Positions 1 through 7,514 of a DNA stretch of 7,961 nt are shown here, piece after piece. Below the pieces are notes generated by a model. That model was not told the DNA's origin. It saw only the letters and a program-made list of their open reading frames with translations, and did not search any database. The stretch comes from Bacillota bacterium (lineage in GTDB: Bacteria; Bacillota; Clostridia; Peptostreptococcales; Anaerovoracaceae). Numbering within the stretch: the first letter of the stretch is position 1; every line of letters begins with the position of its first letter. The translations under genes were made by a program, and so were the position numbers. The stretch spans positions 1 through 7,961 of the forward strand of contig JABUTE010000050.1 of the NCBI GenBank assembly GCA_021443825.1, given 5' to 3'.

Positions 1-150
1 CAAACGTATAGTGATCGATTCTTTTCTTCGATCCGCGCCATCAGAAGGTGGGCGACGCGCCTTTTCCGATCTTCGGCGATAGGGATCCCCTCCGGGATCT
101 TGTATCACTTGCGGGTGCAGCTTCGGCAGTAGCCGCACCCGTGCACGGTG
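1..150 (-). other. Possible structured leader or small RNA, running off the left edge
   Basis: No gene can be supported here, but the minus strand downstream of an extended -10 box is rich in hairpins. An 11-pair stem (arms 131-141 and 112-122, 8-base loop) is followed by a perfect 6-pair stem with a GGAG loop (94-99 with 84-89). Shorter stems follow at 66-76 and 51-61, and a 6-pair stem with a 9-base loop at 28-33 with 13-18. The first stem holds a G-U wobble when read as minus-strand RNA but an A-C mismatch when read as plus-strand RNA, which favours transcription from the minus strand. I do not recognise it as a known riboswitch, T-box, SRP RNA, RNase P RNA, tmRNA or 6S RNA. It could equally be the 5' leader of a gene beyond the left edge, or a decayed gene. 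Confidence 0.3.
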
Positions 151-155
151 AAGCT

Positions 156-164
156 ATTATAGCA
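156..164 (-). promoter_or_regulatory. Minus-strand extended -10 promoter
   Basis: Read on the minus strand this is TGCTATAAT: a perfect TATAAT box preceded by the TGn extended -10 element. No good -35 box lies 16-18 bases upstream, which is usual for extended -10 promoters. Transcription would begin near position 149 and run left into the hairpin-rich stretch. The surrounding gctattatagc is itself a short palindrome. Confidence 0.5.
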
Positions 165-214
165 TAAAAGCAGTGCGATTATTCGTACCACCGCGCCCTC
201 TCCTCGAAGATCTG

Positions 215-223
215 TGGTAAAAT
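215..223 (+). promoter_or_regulatory. Probable extended -10 promoter for the secreted protein gene
   Basis: The sequence TGGTAAAAT gives a TAAAAT box (218-223) with a TGn extension, about 36 bases before the start codon. No convincing -35 box is seen at the usual spacing. It points right toward the secreted protein gene and diverges from the minus-strand promoter at 156-164. Confidence 0.45.
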
Positions 224-247
224 AGAAAAAGATCCGTCGTTCACTAC

Positions 248-255
248 AAGGAGGT
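248..255 (+). promoter_or_regulatory. Strong ribosome binding site for the secreted protein
   Basis: AAGGAGGT is a near-complete Shine-Dalgarno sequence ending four bases before the ATG at 260. It fixes that ATG as the start. Confidence 0.85.
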
Positions 256-259
256 CCCT

Positions 260-901
260 ATGAAATTTCATCTCAGATCCTTTCTTGCCGGCGTTTTGCT
301 CTGCGCCATCGTTTTCGCCATGACCCTTTCCGCTGCCGCGTCTCAGGCCGGCGTCAGCAAAACGCTCTATTATAAAGATATCAAGGTCTCTCTCGACGGA
401 AGCGCTCTGACGCTGACCGATTCCGAAGGAAGACCGGTGGAACCCTTTATCATAGAGGGGACCACCTATCTGCCGGTACGGGCCATCTCCCAGGCCCTGG
501 GGCTGACGGTCGACTGGGACGAAACGACCAATACCGTGCTTTTAACGCAGCCCGCATCTCCTGCACCTGCCGTCAAGGTCTCGCTGACCTTAAAGGGCGG
601 CTCGCTGACAGCCGGCGGGGCAGGCTTTGTGCTGCACAACGACAGCGACCGGGATTATTGGTTTTCGGAAGAATACTTCATCGAGCAGCTGACCGGTGAT
701 GCCTGGAAAAGGGTCGAGCCGAAAGACGACCTGCTGTTTCTCATGAGCGTTTTTCGGCTGCAGCCCGGTGCTATCGAGGAATTTACGGTCCACTGGGTCG
801 ATGGCTACGGTCTGCTTCCCCCCGGGACCTACCGGCTGGTCAAGCCCCTTTCCGACGGCGGCGACGGAACGACCGTCTATGCCGAATTTGAGATCCGCTG
901 A
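260..901 (+). CDS. Secreted protein: copper amine oxidase N-terminal-like domain plus Ig-like domain
   Basis: The 213-residue product starts with a signal peptide (basic MKFHLR, hydrophobic core to about residue 25, likely cleavage near AASQA). Residues about 38-97 match the copper amine oxidase N-terminal-like family, with the typical core of a short amphipathic strand, then EGTTYLPVRAISQALG and VDWDETTNTVLLT. This family is a common stalk or surface module in Bacillota and does not imply amine oxidase activity; no catalytic oxidase domain is present. Residues about 103-213 resemble a bacterial Ig-like domain often seen in secreted Clostridia proteins, with a conserved end LPPGTYRLVKPLSDG then YAEFEIR. 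The likely location is outside the membrane, free or wall-associated; no sortase motif or lipobox is visible. The start follows a strong ribosome binding site. No terminator lies between it and gpmI, 74 bases away, so some read-through is possible. The ligand and role are unknown. Confidence 0.85.
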   Translation: MKFHLRSFLAGVLLCAIVFAMTLSAAASQAGVSKTLYYKDIKVSLDGSALTLTDSEGRPVEPFIIEGTTYLPVRAISQALGLTVDWDETTNTVLLTQPASPAPAVKVSLTLKGGSLTAGGAGFVLHNDSDRDYWFSEEYFIEQLTGDAWKRVEPKDDLLFLMSVFRLQPGAIEEFTVHWVDGYGLLPPGTYRLVKPLSDGGDGTTVYAEFEIR

Positions 902-916
902 GCTCTCATCAAAGGT

Positions 917-946
917 TTTCGATTTTACTTTCCGGCGGTTTATGAT
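917..946 (+). promoter_or_regulatory. Likely gpmI promoter
   Basis: A TATGAT -10 box (941-946) lies 29 bases before the gpmI ATG in a short AT-rich gap. The best -35 candidate is TTTCGA (917-922, 18-base spacing), which is weak. It suggests gpmI has its own start as well as possible read-through from the upstream gene. Confidence 0.4.
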
Positions 947-963
947 ACACTGGAAAAGTTAAT

Positions 964-968
964 GGAGG
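964..968 (+). promoter_or_regulatory. Ribosome binding site of gpmI
   Basis: GGAGG ends seven bases before the ATG at 976 and supports that start. Confidence 0.8.
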
Positions 969-975
969 TAACGAT

Positions 976-2529
<1,554 letters not shown>

Positions 2530-2561
2530 TCCGGGATCCTGAGCGGTAAATAAACGAATAC

Positions 2562-2646
2562 AAAAGACCCTGCGTTTTCAGGAAGCGCCCGGCTTGCCGA
2601 AGGATCGGCAGCAAGGCGGCAGACCGGAAAAGACGCAGGGTCTTTT
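2562..2646. terminator. Bidirectional terminator between gpmI and the flavoprotein pair
   Basis: A perfect 14-base inverted repeat (AAAAGACCCTGCGT at 2562-2575, its complement at 2633-2646) is followed on the plus strand by a T-run through 2648. On the minus strand the matching arm ends in TTTT. The 57 bases between the arms are not a simple loop: TTTTC/GAAAA-type pairing continues inward, and a GCCGA/TCGGC hairpin with an AGGA loop sits at the tip (2596-2609), giving one long rod. It ends both gpmI and the convergent dehydrogenase gene. Confidence 0.9.
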
Positions 2647-2673
2647 TTCGTGCAGGAGCCCTCCAAAACCGGT

Positions 2674-4314
2674 TCAGCTTCGGAAAGGCTTCCTGTTTTC
2701 TTTTGCGGCTTTTTCTGCCAGATGAAGGCCGTCAACGGCCGCAGACATGATGCCGCCTGCGTAGCCGGCTCCTTCGCCTCCGGCATAAAGCCCTTCGATG
2801 GGCTGCTCAAGAACATTCAGAACACGGCCCTCTTCATCGCGGCGCATGCGAAACGGGGCGGAGCTTCTCGTTTCGGGTGCCGTCATCAAAGCACCGTCCA
2901 TGGCAAACCCATGGAGCTTTCGGTCCAGCAGCGGCAGCGCCTCGGCGATGGCATCGCAGACGAAAGCCGGCAGGCATTGGCGAAGATCGGTCGTAACGAC
3001 TCCCGGCCGGTAGGTGGCAGCCACCGCCCCGGCCTTCGAGGCATTCCCGTCTGCCCTGCCATGCCCCCCTAAAAACGCCCCTACCGTCTGGCAGGGCGCT
3101 TTATAACAGGCACCGGCGGCCTCATAGCACCGCTTTTCGTAAGTCTCCTGCAGCTGTATGCCGCTTAAGGGATGATCGGAGGGGAAATCGTCAGTGCGCA
3201 CATCCACCAGCAGGGCTGCATTGGCATTGCTGCCGCCGCGATCGCTGTTGCTCATGCCGTTGGTCACCACGCCGCCCTCCTGGGATGCAGCGGCGACCAC
3301 ATAGCCGCCGGGGCACATGCAGAAGGTATAGACCCCGCGGCCGTCCTTCGTCTTCACGTTCAGCTTGTAGTCGGCAGCCATCAGCCCCAGCTCGCCGGCC
3401 GAAGCGCCCAGCTGCGCCCGGTCGATCAGGTCTTGAGGATGCTCGATGCGAACGCCCATGGAAAAGGGTTTTTGCTCGAACCGAAGGCCCTGCTCAAAGA
3501 GGCTGCGCACCGTGTTGCGGGCGCTGTGTCCCAGCGCCAGGATCACCGTATCGGTCTTGATATATTCCCTTTCGTTGACCCAAAGACCGCAGACCCGGTT
3601 CTGGGCAATATCAAGGGAGGTCATTTCCGATTCGAACCGCACTTCTCCCCCCAGGGCCTCGATCTTCTTGCGGATGTTCACCACGACCCGGCGAAGCACG
3701 TCGGTTCCGATGTGCGGCTTATTTTTATATAAAATGGAAGGAGACGCACCGGCATCTGCGAAGGTCTGCAGCACGAAGCGCTGGGCGGCGTCCTTCGTTC
3801 CGGTGGTCAGCTTGCCGTCGGAAAAGGTACCGGCTCCCCCTTCGCCGAACTGCACGTTGGTAACCGGGCTCAGGATTCCGTCGCGCCAGAAGGACTCTAC
3901 CGCCTCGATCCGTTTTTCCATGCAGGCGCCCCGCTCCAAAACGATGGGCTTTGCCCCGTAAAGGGCCAGCACCAGAGCGGCAAAGATGCCGCAGGGGCCG
4001 AAGCCGCAGACCACCGGCCTCGTTTCAAAGACCCGCAGGCAGGGCGCCGGCGTATAGGAAAGCTCTTCGGCGATTTGGGCCTTGACCTTCTTTGCGGCGG
4101 CAGCCTTCAGCAGCACCTCATCAGAAAGGTCGGTGATCAGGTCCAGGCTGAACACCCGGTATACCTGGGGTTTTTCTCGGGCATCCAGCGATTCCTTTAC
4201 GATCCTGACCGCCTGCAGGCTGCCTTTTTGCAGCCCCAGCTTGCGCTCTGCGCGGGCAGACAGCAGCTCTTCGCTTTGGCCGGCTTTCAGTTTTATCTCA
4301 TGAATTCGTATCAT
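2674..4314 (-). CDS. FAD-dependent dehydrogenase of the COG2509 type, substrate unknown
   Basis: This is a predicted cytoplasmic flavoprotein of 546 residues, a normal length for the family. Residues 1-90 form the small N-terminal domain typical of this group (MIRIHEIKLKAG, then VYRVFSLDL). The FAD-binding dinucleotide fold begins at residue 103 with GFGPCGIFAALVLA, followed by VLERG. Family signature blocks follow: VTNVQFGEGGAGTFSDGKLT (about 151-170), FCMCPGGYVVAAASQEGG (about 331-348), NGMSNSDRG, APETRSSAPFRM, and near the end GLYAGGEGAGYAGGIMSA, which closes the FAD site. The reaction and substrate are not established. I chose the ATG at 4314 although the frame is open upstream to a TTG at 4362: the ATG begins the conserved MIRIHEIK and overlaps the preceding gene's end by 17 bases, which suggests translational coupling. 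Its own ribosome site is weak (AGAAAG). Transcription probably comes from the promoter near 5674-5703. Confidence 0.9.
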   Translation of the reverse strand: MIRIHEIKLKAGQSEELLSARAERKLGLQKGSLQAVRIVKESLDAREKPQVYRVFSLDLITDLSDEVLLKAAAAKKVKAQIAEELSYTPAPCLRVFETRPVVCGFGPCGIFAALVLALYGAKPIVLERGACMEKRIEAVESFWRDGILSPVTNVQFGEGGAGTFSDGKLTTGTKDAAQRFVLQTFADAGASPSILYKNKPHIGTDVLRRVVVNIRKKIEALGGEVRFESEMTSLDIAQNRVCGLWVNEREYIKTDTVILALGHSARNTVRSLFEQGLRFEQKPFSMGVRIEHPQDLIDRAQLGASAGELGLMAADYKLNVKTKDGRGVYTFCMCPGGYVVAAASQEGGVVTNGMSNSDRGGSNANAALLVDVRTDDFPSDHPLSGIQLQETYEKRCYEAAGACYKAPCQTVGAFLGGHGRADGNASKAGAVAATYRPGVVTTDLRQCLPAFVCDAIAEALPLLDRKLHGFAMDGALMTAPETRSSAPFRMRRDEEGRVLNVLEQPIEGLYAGGEGAGYAGGIMSAAVDGLHLAEKAAKENRKPFRS

Positions 4315-5638
4315 TGCTAAATCTTTCTGCTGCAGCAAGGCCTGCAGCCTTTCCTGAGGCAAAGGCCCAGGTCAGATTAAAGCCTCCGCAGGGGCCGTCG
4401 GCATCCAGCACCTCTCCGGCAAAATACAGACCGGGATAGCGGATGCTTTCCAAAGTATCGGGAGCCACCTCCTCTAAAGAGATGCCGCCGCTGGTCACCT
4501 GGGCATCCTTCCAGGACCTGGTTCCAGCCAGCGGAACGTCGAAGGCCTTGATCTTCTGTGCAAGACTTTCCACCGTCTGTGTGGAAAGCTGCCGGCAGAG
4601 GACCTGCTTTTCGCAGCAGCCGGAAGGCTTTCGCGGCTTTACACCCTTTTTATTTTCTGGCTCTTCTTTTTCCACAGGAAGCCCTTCCGTTTCCAAAAGG
4701 CAGCTGCAGAGCCGGGCGGGAAGAAGACCCATCAGCAGCATGCCGCAGGGCTCTTGGGCAAACAGCTGCTGCCGTTTTTTCAGCAAAAGGGCCAGCTCTT
4801 CGCGGGAATATTCCTCCAGCAGATCGAGGCGGGCCACATAGGAGGCGCCGTCGAATATCCGGTAAAAGCGGCTGACATTAAAGGTGCAGATGCCCGACAG
4901 ACAGTCTTCGGTAAACTGAAGCTCGCCCCGGTCTTCCGCAACCAGCCGTTCCTCTTTCGAGGAGACCTCCAGCAGCCGGACAGAGCCCTTTACCCTCACG
5001 CCGGCAAGGGCCTGCAAGCTTTCGGCTGCTACCAGCTTGGTCAAAGCGGGAACCGGTTTTTCCACCTTCAGACCCAGCTCTCTTGCCATGCGGTAGCCGT
5101 CACCGCAGGTGCCGAAGGCGATGCCCGCCTTTCCCCCCAAAGCCAGGATCACCTGAGAGGCCGTTACCGTTTCTCCCTCCTGTGAGGTGATGACATAGCC
5201 TCCGTCCTGCGGCTTCAGCGAAGAGACGGCAAAGCCGCAGCAAAGTTCAGCGCCAAAGCGCTCCGCGCCGGAAACCAATGCCCTTACCACCGAGGCGGCC
5301 TGCAGGCTTCTGGGATAGAGTCTGCCCTCTTCTTCTTCAAAGGGCTCGATGCCAAGCTGGCGAAAATCGCAGATCAATGGCCCCGCGCCCTGCGCAAGAA
5401 CGGTGGGCAGCACCCGGTTGGAGGGCTGCGCAGCCGTATAGAACGACGATGCAGCCGCATTTTTATTCAGATAGTTGCAGCGTCCGTTTCCGGTGGCAAG
5501 CAGCTTGGCAGCCGGCCGGGGATTCTTTTCCAGAAGGATGACCGATGCCTCAGGCGCCCTTTGCCCGGCCGCGATAGCCGCCATCAGGCCGGAGGCTCCG
5601 GCGCCGATCACAGCGATATCATAACGATTGTTTTTCAT
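4298..5638 (-). CDS. HI0933/YhiN-family NAD(P)/FAD-dependent flavoprotein
   Basis: This 446-residue product is a soluble FAD-binding enzyme of the HI0933 group, which includes E. coli YhiN and the BaiN proteins linked to bile-acid metabolism in some gut Clostridia; the substrate here cannot be deduced. The N-terminal dinucleotide motif IGAGASGLMAA (11-21) is followed by LLEK, the family hallmark LLATGNGRCNYLN (47-59), and near the C-terminus AQVTSGGISLEEV (379-391) and GLYFAGEVLDADGPCGGF (403-420), then NLTWAFASG. The region from 168 reads GGKAGIAFGTCGDGY; SYP is common there, so the pocket may differ. Residues about 323-345 carry a basic, Cys-containing stretch (KKGVKPRKPSGCC) that looks like a linker insertion. 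The start is the ATG at 5638, seven bases after GGAG; the frame is open to a TTG further up with no support. It is the first gene of a two-gene operon with a second, different FAD enzyme. Confidence 0.9.
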   Translation of the reverse strand: MKNNRYDIAVIGAGASGLMAAIAAGQRAPEASVILLEKNPRPAAKLLATGNGRCNYLNKNAAASSFYTAAQPSNRVLPTVLAQGAGPLICDFRQLGIEPFEEEEGRLYPRSLQAASVVRALVSGAERFGAELCCGFAVSSLKPQDGGYVITSQEGETVTASQVILALGGKAGIAFGTCGDGYRMARELGLKVEKPVPALTKLVAAESLQALAGVRVKGSVRLLEVSSKEERLVAEDRGELQFTEDCLSGICTFNVSRFYRIFDGASYVARLDLLEEYSREELALLLKKRQQLFAQEPCGMLLMGLLPARLCSCLLETEGLPVEKEEPENKKGVKPRKPSGCCEKQVLCRQLSTQTVESLAQKIKAFDVPLAGTRSWKDAQVTSGGISLEEVAPDTLESIRYPGLYFAGEVLDADGPCGGFNLTWAFASGKAAGLAAAERFSNDTNS

Positions 5639-5645
5639 GACGAAG

Positions 5646-5649
5646 CTCC
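5646..5649 (-). promoter_or_regulatory. Ribosome binding site of the HI0933-type gene
   Basis: Read on the minus strand, ACGGAG ends seven bases before the ATG at 5638. This spacing selects that ATG over the TTG at 5659. Confidence 0.65.
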
Positions 5650-5673
5650 GTAAATACAAAATGATCCAGTATT

Positions 5674-5703
5674 AATTTACCACAGCCTGCCGCGTTGTAA
5701 CAA
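5674..5703 (-). promoter_or_regulatory. Promoter of the flavoprotein operon
   Basis: On the minus strand a TTGTTA -35 box (5698-5703) and a TAAATT -10 box (5674-5679) are 18 bases apart, with a TGG extension before the -10. Transcription would start about 30 bases before the ATG at 5638. The -35 box is embedded in a perfect odd palindrome, GTTGTAACAAC (5694-5704). Confidence 0.5.
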
Positions 5704-5704
5704 C
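5694..5704. promoter_or_regulatory. Palindrome GTTGTAACAAC, possible operator
   Basis: This perfect 5-1-5 inverted repeat covers the -35 box of the leftward promoter in the divergent intergenic region. A repressor bound here would block the flavoprotein operon. No regulator gene lies in the window, and a palindrome of this length could arise by chance. Confidence 0.25.
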
Positions 5705-5747
5705 CGTTTGCCTGCAATAAAAAACACTATCGGCATTCTTTTGTATA

Positions 5748-5756
5748 TGGTATAAT
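5748..5756 (+). promoter_or_regulatory. Extended -10 promoter of the DUF308-tail gene
   Basis: TGGTATAAT is a consensus -10 box with TGn extension; no clear -35 box lies upstream. Transcription would start near 5763, leaving a leader of about 47 bases before the ATG at 5810. Confidence 0.65.
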
Positions 5757-5796
5757 AGAATGGTTTTTGAAAGCTTACGGCAATTATGCCGATCAA

Positions 5797-5803
5797 AAAA
5801 GGA
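5797..5803 (+). promoter_or_regulatory. Ribosome binding site deciding the start of the DUF308-tail gene
   Basis: AAAAGGA ends six bases before the ATG at 5810, while the in-frame ATG at 5786 has only a poor ACGG upstream. This favours the shorter form beginning MRISTVIAG, which also places the first membrane helix directly at the N-terminus. Confidence 0.65.
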
Positions 5804-5809
5804 ATCTAT

Positions 5810-7423
5810 ATGAGAATATCAACTGTTATCGCCGGCGTCATCTATGTAGCCATGGGCGCCCTGTGCTTTATCTTTCAAGGCTACAATTTCGCCGGGCTGG
5901 CGTTTCCTGCGGGCATTCTGATGACCCTCGCAGGCATCTTCATCACCATCGCCTTCGTCGCATCCGGAAAAAAATTCCGCCTGCCCGACACCGTTCTGGT
6001 CGAAGGCCTGATCGATATGATGTTCGGCTTTGCAGTATTGAACAACCAGGTCAGCGACTCCATGCTGTCGCTCTTCTTCGGCGCATTCACCTGCATCGCC
6101 GGAGCGACCAGGCTGTCCCAGTCGCTGGATGTGAGCCGCTACCGCCCCAAAGACTGGGCCCGCGTCATGCCCCTTTCCATCATCACCGCGATTTTGGGCG
6201 TTATCATGATGATGCCTCAGGTCATTCCCAAGGCAGCGCCCATGACCATGATCGGCGGCGCCTTCATCATCAACGGCTTCAGCCTTCTGGTCTATTCCAT
6301 GTATATGGAAAAAAGAACGGCAAGCCAGCGGGCAGAGGAAGCCCGTCAGCGGGTCATGATGAAAAAAGAAGCTGCAAACGAAAAGCGCAGACAACGGGAT
6401 ATGCTGCGCAGCCTTTCCAAGCAGGAACGGGAAGAAGCGCTGGCAAAGATCAAGCAGGAAAAGAAAGAGGCAAAGCAGCAAAAGCGGGAAGCCCGCCGGC
6501 TGGAGCTGGAGCTTTCCCGGGCAGCCAGAAGGCCTGCCCCGGACGACACCATTCCCATCAGCAAGGATGAGGAAGAAGAGATCAAGCGGATCGCAGACAA
6601 GCTGGGTTTAGAAGATCAGGCGGTCATTCAGGACGCCATCAACAAGGCGGCCTCAGCAGCAGAAACAGCAGCAGAAGCCAACGTCCAAAGCGAAGAAGAC
6701 ATCCCTTCCCTGCCCGATGAAAGCGAATCGGAAACCAGAGCCGCAGCCGGGGAGCCTGAAACGCAAGCACCTTTGCAAGAGCCTGCCGCAGAAGCAGAAG
6801 CGGCCTTAGATGCCGGCGAAGAAGAAGCGCCCGCCCTGCCCCAGGCCCCTGCCGAAGAGCTCCTGCGCCGTCCCGGACGGCAAAAGACGCTGGACATTCC
6901 CAGTCTTCGCAGCACCGTCGGCCCCACCGCCGCACTCGAAGAAAAAGAAGACCCGGCCCTGCCCAAGCTGGCAGCTGTCAATCTGGAGGCCTTTGAAAGC
7001 GAGCAGATCACCGTCGAATTTGAAAGTCCGCAGCTTCGCCCGGTCGAGCTGGTATCGGAAACGGTCGATGCCGTCGACCGCCGGCAGATCATCAAGGATC
7101 TGGAAAAGCCTGTGGAACAGAAAGACGATTTTACCGATTATGTGCCCCTGCGCCTGGAGGATCTGATCGACGAAGAGCTGCCCAAGATCAACACCTCGGT
7201 GGACGATCGCTTTACCCAGCGAATGTCGTTCACCTGGGGCGTTCAGCCCTACGATCAGGAGGCGATCCGCAAGGAAGAGGAACGCCAGCGCCTGAAAAAG
7301 CAAAAGGAGCAGCAGGAACAGCAGCGCAAAGAGCAGGAAGCCTTTCAGGCTTCCGCAGCCGATCCGGATCTGATCTTCAGCGACAGCGAAGAGCTGTTTC
7401 CGAAAGAAAGCCCCGAGGAATAA
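5810..7423 (+). CDS. HdeD/DUF308-like membrane protein with long charged cytoplasmic tail
   Basis: The 537 residues fall into distinct parts. Residues 1-166 contain six predicted membrane helices (about 4-22, 28-52, 61-78, 83-105, 116-138, 145-166) with the short repeated pattern of the HdeD/DUF308 family. Residues 167-243 are strongly basic and helical, rich in K, R, E and Q, probably a coiled coil. Residues 247-280 (TIPISKDEEEEIKRIADKLG onward) look like an ordered acidic helix pair. Residues about 281-390 are acidic, Ala/Pro-rich and likely disordered, with DIPSL at 297-301 and 362-366. Residues about 393-480 appear ordered again (FTDYVPLRLEDLIDEELPKI, MSFTWGVQPYDQEAIRKEEE), followed by a Q/K/E coiled coil and an acidic end. 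Basic residues after helix six place the tail in the cytoplasm. Known DUF308 proteins are mostly about 180 residues, so the tail is the unusual part. The gene stands alone between its promoter and a terminator. Its function is unknown; a membrane-anchored scaffold or adaptor is a guess. Confidence 0.85.
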   Translation: MRISTVIAGVIYVAMGALCFIFQGYNFAGLAFPAGILMTLAGIFITIAFVASGKKFRLPDTVLVEGLIDMMFGFAVLNNQVSDSMLSLFFGAFTCIAGATRLSQSLDVSRYRPKDWARVMPLSIITAILGVIMMMPQVIPKAAPMTMIGGAFIINGFSLLVYSMYMEKRTASQRAEEARQRVMMKKEAANEKRRQRDMLRSLSKQEREEALAKIKQEKKEAKQQKREARRLELELSRAARRPAPDDTIPISKDEEEEIKRIADKLGLEDQAVIQDAINKAASAAETAAEANVQSEEDIPSLPDESESETRAAAGEPETQAPLQEPAAEAEAALDAGEEEAPALPQAPAEELLRRPGRQKTLDIPSLRSTVGPTAALEEKEDPALPKLAAVNLEAFESEQITVEFESPQLRPVELVSETVDAVDRRQIIKDLEKPVEQKDDFTDYVPLRLEDLIDEELPKINTSVDDRFTQRMSFTWGVQPYDQEAIRKEEERQRLKKQKEQQEQQRKEQEAFQASAADPDLIFSDSEELFPKESPEE

Positions 7424-7441
7424 TATTTGATGACCCAATTG

Positions 7442-7480
7442 AAAACGCAGCATCCCATTGCCTTGGAATGCTGCGTTTTT
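7442..7480. terminator. Bidirectional terminator between convergent genes
   Basis: AAAACGCAGCAT (7442-7453) pairs perfectly with its complement at 7468-7479, with a further CC/GG pairing inside and a short loop, followed by a T-run through 7481. On the minus strand the arm ends in TTTT. It ends the DUF308-tail gene (stop 7423) and the convergent transporter gene (stop 7515). Confidence 0.92.
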
Positions 7481-7514
7481 TATTGCTTTATGGAACGGTG
7501 CATCCTGCGCCGTT

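Noticed and set aside
81..99. GGGATC repeats and GGATCC-type sites near the left edge, considered as direct repeats or an array
   Set aside because: There are only two short copies in inverted orientation, best explained as the arms of a hairpin.
2530..2561. Possible second hairpin just after the gpmI stop (GATCC-G-GGATC)
   Set aside because: The arms have almost no loop and no T-run follows, so it cannot form a usable terminator; the strong one is at 2562-2646.
3172..3961. Plus-strand open frames opposite the COG2509-type gene
   Set aside because: They are antisense to conserved FAD-binding motifs and lack any translation signal or known domain.
4315..4362. Upstream TTG start for the COG2509-type protein
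   Set aside because: It would add 16 residues inside the preceding gene without a ribosome site, and the ATG at 4314 begins the conserved N-terminus.
5767..6570. A 267-residue plus-strand open frame overlapping the DUF308-tail gene
   Set aside because: It is a shifted-frame shadow rich in Arg, His and Pro with no hydrophobic segments, while the other frame gives six clear membrane helices and a good ribosome site.
6806..7453. A 215-residue minus-strand open frame across the tail and terminator
   Set aside because: It is an antisense shadow of the Glu/Lys-rich tail (giving Leu/Phe runs), it starts inside the terminator stem, and it has no promoter or ribosome site.
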